DNA from: Methylorubrum suomiense | GTDB lineage: Bacteria; Pseudomonadota; Alphaproteobacteria; Rhizobiales; Beijerinckiaceae | NCBI RefSeq assembly: GCF_022179765.1 | Contig: NZ_BPRE01000021.1 | Span: 1 to 64,000, forward strand | Reading direction: 5' to 3' | DNA: 64,000 bases | In this document: piece by piece, positions 55,265 to 63,650 of the stretch | Layout of the letters: each line of letters starts with the position of its first letter | How positions within the stretch are numbered: the stretch's first letter is position 1 | The notes under the pieces: generated by a model | Told to the model about the DNA's origin: nothing | The model's database searches: none | The model's input: the letters and a program-made list of their open reading frames with translations, nothing else | Translations under genes and position numbers: made by a program

Positions 55265-56593
55265 TCAGCGTCCGCGCAGCGCCCGGATCGGATCGAGCAT
55301 CCAATCGATCAGGCGGCGGCGCTCGACGACGATGTCCGCCGACAGCGTCGAGCCGACCCGGATCGGAACCCGCTCCCCATAGGCATCGACATCGGTCCGG
55401 TCGGGCACGATCTCGATGCGGTAGGCCGATTGCAGGGGCACCGGCCGCGGATCGAGGCCGCCATCGAGCTTCTCCTCGGTGATCGGGCCGCGGATCGCAG
55501 CCTGCGAGATGTAGCTGATCGTGCCGTGGTGGATGCCGAAGGTCTTGAACGGGAAGGCGTCGTATTTCAGCACCACCCGCTGCCCGACCTTGGCGAGGCC
55601 GACCGCCCGGGCGGGCGCCTCGACGACGATGACCGGGGCGGCGCCGGCATCGCCGATCGCGGCGACGAACTGACCGGGCTTGACCGAGTCGCCGACCTTG
55701 CCCGCGAGCGCCAGCACCGTGCCGTCGCGCTGGGCCTGGATTTCCAGGAGCGCCTCGGTGCGCAGGGCCGCGAGCCGGCTGTCGGTGGCCTCGATCTGGC
55801 TCTGGGCGGCGGCCTTCTGCGATTGCTTGGCGACGATGAGTTCGCGGAAGGCGCGCTTCCGTTCCGCGTCCTGGCGCTGATACTCCATGCGCCGCAGATG
55901 CAGGTCGGCCACCTGCCGCTCGTAGTCGAAGGTGGTGCGCTCGTGCTGCTCCAAGAGATCGCGGGTGGCGTCGCCCTGCCGCACATAGGCAGCGATGCGG
56001 CGCACCGCCATGCGCGACTTCTCGGCCGCGGCCTGATTGCGCTTCGCCTGCTCGGCGAGGCTCGCGTAGAACGGCGCTTGGTCGGCCTCGATCTGCTCCT
56101 GCTGGCGAGTGGCCTCGACGATGAAGGCGTCGGCGCGGGCGATCTCGTCCTGATAGCCCCGGCGGGTCTGCTGGAGATTGCGGATCTCCGTCTCGACCGC
56201 CGACTCGCCCCCCGAGGCGGCGGTGCCCATGCGCAGGGCGTAGAGGGGCTGGCCCGCCCGCACGGCGGCGCCCTGACTCACATCGATGCGCGAGATCACG
56301 CCGGAGCGCGGGGCGTCGAGGCGCGCGAAGCCGCCGGTCGCGGCGACGTACCCGCGCACGCTCTCGGTCTGGGCGAAGCGTCCGAACCACAGGCCCGCAC
56401 CCACCGCGACGACGGTGACCACGACGAACAGCGCCGAGACGGTCGCGCTGCGGTCCTGGCGCAGGTCGATCGTCTCCAGCACGCGCGCGGCGGGGATCGT
56501 CTGGACCGGGTTCTCGGGCGAGGCGGGGCCGCCCAGGGGCGCCTCGTGTGCCGCTTCGGGCGGGGGCGTGTCGGGCGTGTCGGCCGGCGTCAT
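55265..56593 (-). CDS. HlyD-family membrane fusion (adaptor) protein
   Basis: 442 residues. Cytoplasmic N-terminal tail about 1-48, one membrane span at about 50-72 (ALFVVVTVVAVGAGLWFG), a split lipoyl domain (LDAPRSGVISRIDVSQGAAV and AQRDGTVLALAGKVGDSVKPG) with a long coiled coil between (about 135-275), and a beta-barrel C-terminal part. It would link the ABC exporter to the TolC-like channel encoded at 60.4 kb. Its start overlaps the acyltransferase stop (ATGA). Confidence 0.93.
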   Translation of the reverse strand: MTPADTPDTPPPEAAHEAPLGGPASPENPVQTIPAARVLETIDLRQDRSATVSALFVVVTVVAVGAGLWFGRFAQTESVRGYVAATGGFARLDAPRSGVISRIDVSQGAAVRAGQPLYALRMGTAASGGESAVETEIRNLQQTRRGYQDEIARADAFIVEATRQQEQIEADQAPFYASLAEQAKRNQAAAEKSRMAVRRIAAYVRQGDATRDLLEQHERTTFDYERQVADLHLRRMEYQRQDAERKRAFRELIVAKQSQKAAAQSQIEATDSRLAALRTEALLEIQAQRDGTVLALAGKVGDSVKPGQFVAAIGDAGAAPVIVVEAPARAVGLAKVGQRVVLKYDAFPFKTFGIHHGTISYISQAAIRGPITEEKLDGGLDPRPVPLQSAYRIEIVPDRTDVDAYGERVPIRVGSTLSADIVVERRRLIDWMLDPIRALRGR

Positions 56594-57528
56594 GCCGCGG
56601 CTCCGCTCTCGCCGGCCGAGCGATCGTGAACTGGGTCGGGCGCGTCACTCAGGAATTCGTCCAAGCGCGGCCACATGTACCATTGCTGGGGGGCGCGCAG
56701 CACGGAGGCCTCGATGTGACGGCGTACGTCCTCGGTGACGCGGCGCTTGGTCTCGACTGAATTGTCTGCCACCTCGAAGGGCTGGCCGACATGGACCGTG
56801 TCGCCCTGGACATCGGAGGTGACGCACAACGGAAGCACCGTCCCCTCGGTAAGGCGGGCGAGGCCGTCGATGCCCATGGCGAGGCGGGCCGGACGTCCGA
56901 ACAAGGTCGTGTCCGCGGCCACACCGTAGCTCGCCGGCAGATCGAGGAAGGAGACGATCACCGAGCCGGAGCGAGCGAAGCGGATCGCATCGATGAAATC
57001 CTGCTTATGGCGCACGTTGAGGAAGCGCATCTCCACGCCCGCCTCGTTGATGCGCTGCATCACCTGCGTATCGATCGCATGGTCCTCGCGGGCGCGCAGG
57101 ATCAGCATCCGCCGCCCGCGGAAGACCGCATGGATCAGGCCCGCGAAGGGCAGCGCGAAGCAGCCCATATGCAGCGGCGCGAGGATGACCGGCCGGCCGC
57201 TCGCGGCCACGCGCTCGATCAGACCCTGATCGGGGATGCGCACATGGCGCAGGTCGTCACGGATGTCGTCGTGCGAACGGTTGAGCAGCGCCAGCCATTC
57301 GAGCTCAACAAGATTGTCGGAGAAAACGGCCTCGGCATCGAGGCGCAGACTGTCCGCGCGCGACACGCGCAGGGTCCGCTCCAGCACCGTATCGATGCCC
57401 ATGCGACCAGACCCCTGCAGGGTCCCCGGCAAGATGCGCCGCGCCCGCCAGGAGGCTCGCAACACGCGCCGGCGCGCCGGCAACGGCAGGCCCGCGACGA
57501 AGGCCTGCTTGCGGGTGACCTCGATCAT
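56590..57528 (-). CDS. LpxL/HtrB-like lysophospholipid acyltransferase-family protein
   Basis: 312 residues of the lipid A acyltransferase-like LPLAT fold. The conserved His is H120 in VILAPLHMGCF, followed by LILRAREDHAID and the SVIVSFLDLPASYG block. LpxL enzymes take acyl chains from acyl-ACP. Here it stands between a leader peptide gene and exporter genes and opposite a dedicated ACP, which suggests acyl transfer to the peptide (inference). The start chosen is ATG 57528; the frame extends to 57636. The product ends four bases into the HlyD gene. Confidence 0.82.
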   Translation of the reverse strand: MIEVTRKQAFVAGLPLPARRRVLRASWRARRILPGTLQGSGRMGIDTVLERTLRVSRADSLRLDAEAVFSDNLVELEWLALLNRSHDDIRDDLRHVRIPDQGLIERVAASGRPVILAPLHMGCFALPFAGLIHAVFRGRRMLILRAREDHAIDTQVMQRINEAGVEMRFLNVRHKQDFIDAIRFARSGSVIVSFLDLPASYGVAADTTLFGRPARLAMGIDGLARLTEGTVLPLCVTSDVQGDTVHVGQPFEVADNSVETKRRVTEDVRRHIEASVLRAPQQWYMWPRLDEFLSDAPDPVHDRSAGESGAAA

Positions 57529-57700
57529 GGCAGCGCTCGGCCCATGGCGGGGCGCTTGGCCGGGACCAACACGGGGATGGGGCGATGCGCGGCCACCGAT
57601 AGGGCGGAGGCCGGTCTGCTGGCGCCCATGGCGCACGAGCGTACGCCGTGGGCGGGGCCCCGTACGATGCGTCCGGGGCGATCAGGACGAGCCTGAGGGC

Positions 57701-57820
57701 TTACGACTTGTCCTTGCTGTTGCTCTTGTGGTGGTGATGGTTGCCGTGATCGGACGAGCTCGAAGAGCTGTTCGTGCCGCCGGAAACGGTCTTCAGGGTC
57801 GAGAGATCGAGCTTCGTCAT
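57701..57820 (-). CDS. Double-glycine leader peptide, Ser/His/Lys-rich (candidate exported product)
   Basis: 39 residues. A 15-residue leader MTKLDLSTLKTVSGG ends in Gly-Gly with V at -4, L at -7 and L at -12, the pattern recognised by C39 exporters of the colicin V type. The remaining 24 residues contain 9 Ser (six in a row), 5 His (four in a row), 3 Lys, 3 Asn and 2 Asp, with no Cys and no hydrophobic residue. AAGGAAG is placed well before the ATG. A longer frame from 57889 has no support. It is the first gene of the minus-strand operon of acyltransferase, adaptor and exporter. Confidence 0.78.
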   Translation of the reverse strand: MTKLDLSTLKTVSGGTNSSSSSSDHGNHHHHKSNSKDKS

Positions 57821-58065
57821 GAAAATCTTCCTTGTCACGCCGGCGCAGCCCTCGCTCCGCCGGGCGGCCATCTGCTGACCACGACGCAAAACTGGACTTT
57901 CGATCCCATCTGATCAAGTGTTGCGAACTGCGTAGACTCAATTTTCCACCGATAGTCTGTTTAGCGCATTTACCAAGCTGCACATTGATTGATTAAAATC
58001 TGATAAACCACTTGCAAAGGCGTGTTCCGGTTATGACACTCGCATTGTCACCGCGAGGAGCAGTC
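57821..58065. promoter_or_regulatory. Divergent promoter region of the peptide/acyl-carrier locus
   Basis: 245 bp between the peptide gene (minus) and the ACP gene (plus). The centre, about 57925-58010, is AT-rich, unlike its surroundings, as expected for two back-to-back promoters. I cannot fix the -35 and -10 boxes. GAGGAG precedes the ACP start. Confidence 0.55.
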
Positions 58066-58404
58066 ATGACTGTCGCTATCACTCCCGATACCACCAATAA
58101 CGCCCTCACCAATACCGGTATTTCCATGCCTGCCGCTCAAGGAGAAGAAGATGTAGAGGCGGGCCTCTTGGCGATCATGCGAAAGTATCTGAAGAGCCCT
58201 GACGCGGCCTGGACCGCGCAGACGACCATGGAAGAAGCACAGGTCGACTCCCTCGACCTCGTCGAGATCGTCTTCGAGATCGAAGAACGCTTCGGCGTCG
58301 AGATCAACTTCAACGCCAATTCTCGCCCTGTTAGCGAGATGAACTTCGGCGATGTCGTCCAAATGATTCACGCGTCCCTCGCATCCAAGGCGCGGGCGGC
58401 GTGA
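58066..58404 (+). CDS. Dedicated acyl carrier protein
   Basis: 112 residues. The phosphopantetheine attachment site is S62 in the motif VDSLDLVEIVFEIEERFG. An N-terminal extension of about 28 residues precedes the four-helix ACP fold. Acyl chains would be carried on S62. Start ATG 58066 is chosen from GAGGAG just before it. The stop overlaps the next gene (GTGA). Confidence 0.92.
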   Translation: MTVAITPDTTNNALTNTGISMPAAQGEEDVEAGLLAIMRKYLKSPDAAWTAQTTMEEAQVDSLDLVEIVFEIEERFGVEINFNANSRPVSEMNFGDVVQMIHASLASKARAA

Positions 58405-59597
58405 GCACCGTCGTCGTGTCCGGGCTGGGGGTCGCGGCCCCCGGCGCCCTCGACGTCGAGACGTTCTGGGCAAACCTCATCGCGGGCCGTCCGGCCTTCG
58501 CTCCGGCGGCGGCCCTGCCGGATTCCGGCGTGATCGTCGGCGCGGTCGAGGAAGGCAGCACCTTCGCCGATCTGCCGATCCCGTTGCCGGCGGCCTGTGA
58601 CCGCAACGCCGTCCTGGCGGTGGCCGCCGCCGGGCAGGCGCTCACGCAGGCCGGGCTCGTGCCGGGCACGGTTGCGCCGGAGCGCGTCGCGGTGGTGCTC
58701 GGCAACGGCGGAGGCGGGCTTACCAGTCTCGATGTCCAGTACGAACGCCTGTTCGCGCAGGGCAAGCGCCCGCATCCCTTCTCCGTGCCGCGGGCGATGG
58801 GCAGTTCCTCGGCGAGCTGGGTGTCGATCGCTTACGGGGCGCAAGGCCCCTGTTTCGTCGTGGCCAGCGCCTGCGCTTCGGCAACCCACGCGATCGGCGT
58901 GGCGGCGGCCCTCGTGCGCAGCGGCGCGGTCGACGTGGCGATCACCGGCGGGACCGAGGCGCCGCTGTCGCGCGGCACGCTGCTCGCCTGGAACGCCATG
59001 AAGATCATGAGCCGCACCGGCTGCCGACCCTTCTCCCGCGATCGGGACGGGCTCGTCGTGGCCGAAGGCGCCGGCGTGCTGGTGCTGGAGCGCGAAGCGC
59101 ATGCCCGGGCCCGCGGGCTACGGCCCGACGTGGCGGTCGCGGGCTTCGGCTCGGGGGCGGATGCGGGCGACATCGTCGCGCCGACCGCGGACGGCATGGC
59201 CCGGGCGATGCGCGCGGCGCTTCAGGATGCAGGCCTCTCGCCCGCCGAGATCGCCTACGTGAACGCCCACGGCACGGGCACCCGCGCCAACGACCTCACC
59301 GAGGTCCAGGCGATGCGCGACGTGTTCGGGGCGGGCGCCCTGCCACCGACCTCCTCCATCAAGGGCTCGACGGGCCATAGCCTGGGCGCCGCGGGTGGGC
59401 TGGAGGCGGTCGCCACCGTGCTCGCCATGCGCCGCGCGCTCGCTCCGCCGACCGCCGGCCTCGACGACCCCGATCCCGAACTCGCCCTCGACGCGATTCC
59501 CCTGACGGCGCGGGGCATGGCGATCCCGGCGGCGATGTCGAATTCCTTCGCCTTCGGCGGGCTGAACGCGAGCCTGATCCTTCGTCGATTGAACTGA
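58401..59597 (+). CDS. Beta-ketoacyl-ACP synthase (FabF/KAS II-like)
   Basis: 398-residue condensing enzyme. Active-site Cys is C158 (ASACASATH), with H290 (VNAHGTGT), K321 and H326 (KGSTGHSLG), so all catalytic residues are present and it should extend acyl chains. It is coupled to the ACP gene by a GTGA overlap. No ketoreductase or enoyl reductase gene adjoins, so those steps must come from the main fatty acid synthesis genes or be skipped. Confidence 0.94.
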   Translation: MSTVVVSGLGVAAPGALDVETFWANLIAGRPAFAPAAALPDSGVIVGAVEEGSTFADLPIPLPAACDRNAVLAVAAAGQALTQAGLVPGTVAPERVAVVLGNGGGGLTSLDVQYERLFAQGKRPHPFSVPRAMGSSSASWVSIAYGAQGPCFVVASACASATHAIGVAAALVRSGAVDVAITGGTEAPLSRGTLLAWNAMKIMSRTGCRPFSRDRDGLVVAEGAGVLVLEREAHARARGLRPDVAVAGFGSGADAGDIVAPTADGMARAMRAALQDAGLSPAEIAYVNAHGTGTRANDLTEVQAMRDVFGAGALPPTSSIKGSTGHSLGAAGGLEAVATVLAMRRALAPPTAGLDDPDPELALDAIPLTARGMAIPAAMSNSFAFGGLNASLILRRLN

Positions 59598-59610
59598 GCC
59601 GACCGAGCCG

Positions 59611-60180
59611 ATGAGCGCCTCCCCCATCCTGCTGCACGCAGACTCGCCCGCCCCCTTGCCCGCCCCCTTGCCCGCGGCCGCCCTCCCCCCGCCGGGGCCG
59701 ACCGCCTTCCTGGCGGCCCTGCGCGAGCGGGTCGGCACGCGGATCGGCACCTCCGCCTGGACCCTGATCGATCAGGCGCGGATCGACCTGTTCGCGCAGG
59801 CCACCGGCGACCACCAGTTCGTCCATGTCGATCCGGTGCGCGCGGCCGCCGAGACGCCGTATGGCGGGACGGTGGCGCACGGCTACCTGACCCTGTCGAT
59901 CCTCGGCGCTGCCGCGGGCGAGGCCCTTCCGGCGCATCCCTGCATCCGGGCCGTGCTCAACCTCGGCGCGGACCGGGTGCGCTTCCTCGCCCCCGTGCCA
60001 TCGGGCACGCGCCTGCGCGGCACCTTCACGCTCACCAGCGTCACTGCCCTGCCCGAGGGCAAGGCAGCGTTGCGCCTCGCGGCCAGTGTCGAGGCCGAGG
60101 CGGGTGAGGCGGTTCGTTCGGTGCTCGCCGCCGATTTGACCCTGATGCTGGTGCTGGCCGAGCCAGAAAATTCCGCTTGA
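59611..60180 (+). CDS. MaoC-like (R)-hydroxyacyl dehydratase
   Basis: 189 residues, hot-dog fold. The hydratase-2 motif is intact with D67 and H72 (GDHQFVHVDP), then ETPYGGTVAHGYLTLS. The N-terminal 30 residues are low-complexity Pro/Ala. It follows the synthase gene by 13 bp and would dehydrate the 3-hydroxyacyl intermediate on the ACP. Confidence 0.9.
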   Translation: MSASPILLHADSPAPLPAPLPAAALPPPGPTAFLAALRERVGTRIGTSAWTLIDQARIDLFAQATGDHQFVHVDPVRAAAETPYGGTVAHGYLTLSILGAAAGEALPAHPCIRAVLNLGADRVRFLAPVPSGTRLRGTFTLTSVTALPEGKAALRLAASVEAEAGEAVRSVLAADLTLMLVLAEPENSA

Positions 60181-60423
60181 TCGAGAAGCCCGGCAAGCGC
60201 CCTCGCCGCGCTGCCGGCCGCGCGGTGCGCGTGCTCAGGGCGGTGATCCCGAGACCGCGCGGTGACTGTTCCACTTGATGCGGGTGCTGGGCTGACCGCT
60301 CATTGCCCTGCATCAGTGCATCCCCATTTTGTGCAGTCTTTCCGCGCTTCATACCCAATTAACCTCGATCGATGATTGATAAATCCGACCGCGCGATGGG
60401 GCGCGAACGGGTCGGATCTCCGC

Positions 60424-61770
60424 ATGGCCGCGGCATCGAGGGGAACAGGATCGGGATCGCGCGGCCGGCTCGGACGGAGGGCCGCGGCGATCGGGGTCGG
60501 CGCCGGGCTCCTGGCGCTGTGGGCATCCCCCGCTCGGCCCGAACCCATCGAGGCGGTGATGGGCATGGCCCTTCGCACCAGTTTCGACCGCATGGCGGAT
60601 GACGAGCGTCAGGCCGGCATGGAGGCGAAGCTCAGGGGCAGCTACGAGGCCTTCCTGCCGACCGTCGGCTACGCCTTCAACCACCGGCTCGACAGCAAGA
60701 TCACCTACACGCCCGACCTCTTCACCGATCCCCTGGCCCCGAGCAGGACCGACACGCTGGCCCGCCGCCAGCCGCACAGCGAGGGCTTCCAACTCACCAT
60801 GCCCCTCTATGACGGGCTGAAGCGCTTTAACGACATGCAGGCCGCCCGCAGCGCCGCGGCGGCGGGCCGGGGCCTTCAGGACGACAAGGCCCAGCAGATC
60901 CTGCTCGACACCGCGAGCGCCTACCTCGCGGTTCTGCGCGACCGCGCCATCGTGCGACTGCGCGAGGCGGGGCTCGCCGACGTCGAGAAGGTCGCCCGCA
61001 GCGTCGCCCTGCGCCGGTCGGTCAACGACGCGACCAACGCCGAGGCGGCGCTCGCCGAATCGCGGGTGATCGCCGCCCAGGGGGCGCTCGAACAAGCGCG
61101 CGCCGCCCTGACGGTCTCCGAGATCGAACTGGTGCGGCTGGCGGGCCCGGGCGCGAATCCGAGTCAGCTTCCGCTGGTGCCTAATAGCCTCCTGCCGGGT
61201 ACGGCCGAGGAACTGCGCGGTATCCTACTCGGCAATAACCCGAAGCTGATTGCCGCGAGACTCAACGCCGATTCCGCCGCCTTCACGGCAAGGGCGGCCT
61301 ATGCGCAATTCTCGCCCCAGCTCAATCTCGTCTTCACCCAGTCGCGGCGCGGCGTCGTCTCCAACACGCCCTACCACGTGAAGGACACCACCACGCTGCT
61401 CCAAGCGCTGATCCCGATCTATCAGCCAGGTTCCTTCTCGAACCTGTCGCGCGAGCACGCATGGGCGCGCCAGAAGGACTACGAGGCGCTCGACCTGGAG
61501 CGCGCGCTGCTCGCCCAGGTCACCGCCGCTTTCCACCAGCGCCGCTCGACGATCCAGCAGGTGGGCCAAGCCGAGCAGCGCGTGCGCAAGATTGCCCGCG
61601 CCGTGCAGGGCCGGCAGATGGAATTGCGGCTCGGCGCGATGACCACCGTCGACGTGCTCAACACGGTGGCCGAACTCGCCGAGGCGCGCATCGCCAAGAT
61701 CAACCTGGAATTCGCCCGCGATCGGGCCACCTACGCCCTCGCCGCAGCGATGAACCGCCTGCGGGTGTGA
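60424..61770 (+). CDS. TolC-family outer-membrane channel protein
   Basis: 448 residues. Basic start, hydrophobic segment (AIGVGAGLLALWASPARPEP) as signal peptide, then two copies of the outer-membrane efflux protein helical repeat (KAQQILLDTASAYLAVLRDR; LAQVTAAFHQRRSTIQQV). It completes a type I secretion system with the ABC exporter and HlyD adaptor on the other strand. The start is uncertain: the frame goes up to a TTG at 60376, and ATG 60424 has no strong ribosome-binding site. Confidence 0.9.
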   Translation: MAAASRGTGSGSRGRLGRRAAAIGVGAGLLALWASPARPEPIEAVMGMALRTSFDRMADDERQAGMEAKLRGSYEAFLPTVGYAFNHRLDSKITYTPDLFTDPLAPSRTDTLARRQPHSEGFQLTMPLYDGLKRFNDMQAARSAAAAGRGLQDDKAQQILLDTASAYLAVLRDRAIVRLREAGLADVEKVARSVALRRSVNDATNAEAALAESRVIAAQGALEQARAALTVSEIELVRLAGPGANPSQLPLVPNSLLPGTAEELRGILLGNNPKLIAARLNADSAAFTARAAYAQFSPQLNLVFTQSRRGVVSNTPYHVKDTTTLLQALIPIYQPGSFSNLSREHAWARQKDYEALDLERALLAQVTAAFHQRRSTIQQVGQAEQRVRKIARAVQGRQMELRLGAMTTVDVLNTVAELAEARIAKINLEFARDRATYALAAAMNRLRV

Positions 61771-62154
61771 CAAATCCTTGCCGATCGCGACGCTCAGCCT
61801 GCCTCGCATAGCCTGTGAAGCACGTGAATCCTGCGCGACGGTCGGGGATCGCGGCACGGCCGATTTGGTTCCGAGGGATTCCGCCGGTCGGCGATGAACA
61901 CCCTGCTGACAGGAGCGGTGGCGAAAACATCTCAAGCCGTGCCTGAAAGCCGTTCCGGCCCTTCGGTTTGAAGTGGTCGGAGTAACGGAATTCGAATTCA
62001 CGACCCCTGCCCAAGCCGCCAGCCATTGCGGTGTGGGGGCGGACAGAGCAGCGCGGAGCAGCCGGTGCGAAGTTTTGCGGTGGGCCGGATAACGCTCCGT
62101 TGGTTTGGCCTATCCCCCGCACGCCGACCCCGCGCCAGCCCAGTCCAGTGCCGG
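61771..62154. other. Non-coding region before IS fragment
   Basis: About 380 bp with no recognisable gene on either strand. Confidence 0.4.
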
Positions 62155-62391
62155 TTGATCGACCTGCAGGCCGCCGTACTCCTTGCGCCAGCGATAGTAG
62201 CTTTGCTCGGAGATCTCGGCCTCTTTGCAGGCCAGCGTCAAACTCTTGCCCTGGGCCGTCTGCACCTCGATCTGGCGCAGCTTCAGCACGACCTGCTCCG
62301 CACCCGTCTTCTGACCTCGCTCCATGCCCAGCTCCTTCGGTCCTGGCTGATCCTCTTAATCAGTCTGGTCCAAAGCCAGCCGGTCAGGTCA
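62155..62391 (-). mobile_element. IS3-family insertion sequence remnant (5' end of orfA)
   Basis: On the minus strand the first 57 codons of an IS3-family OrfA are readable (GKSLTLACKEAEISEQSYYRWRKEYGG, the helix-turn-helix part). Then the frame leaves the family near 62155. Upstream, TGACCTGACCGGC at about 62391 looks like the left terminal repeat. The rest of the element, including the catalytic OrfB, is missing, so it is a dead scar. Confidence 0.75.
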
Positions 62392-62486
62392 AAGGTACGC
62401 TATCCGCGCCCCGGCAACTGTGAACCGCTCGAGTGCAAACTGCCATGTTCGGCCGTTCCAGGCCGATGAGTCGCTGACAAGCAGAC

Positions 62487-63650
62487 TTGCGAGAGGTCAT
62501 AGGCGGGTGGAAAGTAGCGGTTCAGCGCCTACCGGCTCCGGGCGCCGCCTCGCGCCACGACCTCCTCAACCTGATGCTGGAAGGACGCGACCCGGAGACC
62601 GGCGAGGGGCTGTCGGACGAGAACATCCGCTACCAGATGGTGACCTTCCTGATCGCGGGTCACGAGACCACGAGCGGGCTCCTGTCCTTCGCCCTGTACC
62701 TGCTGCTGAAGAACCCCAAGGTCCTGGAGAAGGCGCGCGGCATCGTGGATGAGGTGCTCGGCGGCGAGCGTCCGCAGGTCGAGGACCTGTCGAAGCTGCG
62801 CTACGTGGAGCAGATCCTGCAGGAGTCCCTGCGGCTGTGGCCGACCGCCCCCGCCTTCGCGCTCGCCCCGAAGGAGCCGACCACCCTGGCGGGCCGCTAT
62901 CCGGTCACGCCGGAGGACGCCCTGTTCGTCCTCACGCCGATGCTGCACCGCGACCCGGCAGTCTGGGACGAACCCGAGGCGTTCCGGCCCGAGCGCTTCG
63001 CCCCGGAGACCGCACAGACGCTGCCCCCGAACGCCTGGAAGCCCTTCGGCAACGGCATGCGCTCCTGCATCGGGCGCGGCTTCGCCCTCCAGGAAGCGCA
63101 GCTCGTGCTCTCCATGATCCTGCAGCGCTTCGACCTGACCATGGCCGATCCGGGCTACAAGCTGGAGGTCGCCGAGACCCTCACGCTGAACCTGGACGAT
63201 CTCGTCGCGGGCATGAACGCGCTCGTCGACAACGACCGCCTCTCCCTCGATGGCATCCGTGCCGAGATTGTGGCCCGGGATCGAGAGATGGCGAACCCAT
63301 TCTGCAAGGACGCGCAGGTGATGGGCATCCACAACGCCCGCAAGTCGCTCGGCGATAAGCTCGTTCGCACCGCCAAGTCCCATGAGCTCCTCGACCCAGC
63401 TCACGGACCGCTGATCGCGGTGCGTCTGAACATCCTGACTCGGAAGACGCTGGGCGGGTTCGAAACTGACCTCGACGGGCGGGTGTTCGGGCAAAATGGC
63501 GCGATCATGCCTGGCCTATACGCGGCGGGCGAGGCATCGGGATTCGGCGGCGGGGGCGTGCACGGGTACCGGTCGTTGGAAGGCACATTCCTGGGCGGTT
63601 GCCTATTCAGCGGCCGCCAGGCCGGACGTGCCGCGGCCCGCGCGGCTTAA
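62487..63650 (+). pseudogene. Chimera of a 5'-truncated CYP102 (P450) and the 3' end of an FAD-binding dehydrogenase
   Basis: An open frame of 387 residues made of two unrelated parts. Residues about 24-233 match the second half of the P450 domain of CYP102 (BM3-type) enzymes: the I-helix AGHETTSG, the ESLRLWP motif and the haem loop FGNGMRSCIGRGFA with Cys194. From about residue 234 it changes to the C-terminal part of a flavin dehydrogenase (KDAQVMGIHNAR; LTRKTLGGFETDLDG; GLYAAGEASGFGGGGVHGY). The N-terminal half of the P450, its reductase and most of the flavoprotein are missing. There is no good start codon or ribosome-binding site. It is probably a deletion product, next to an IS remnant. 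Confidence 0.82.

Noticed and set aside
55191..56648. In-frame extension of the C39 exporter to nearly 1200 residues
   Set aside because: The extra part is low-complexity Arg/Ala/Pro, overlaps the well-supported HlyD gene in another frame, and the C39 domain begins normally near residue 18 of the shorter product.
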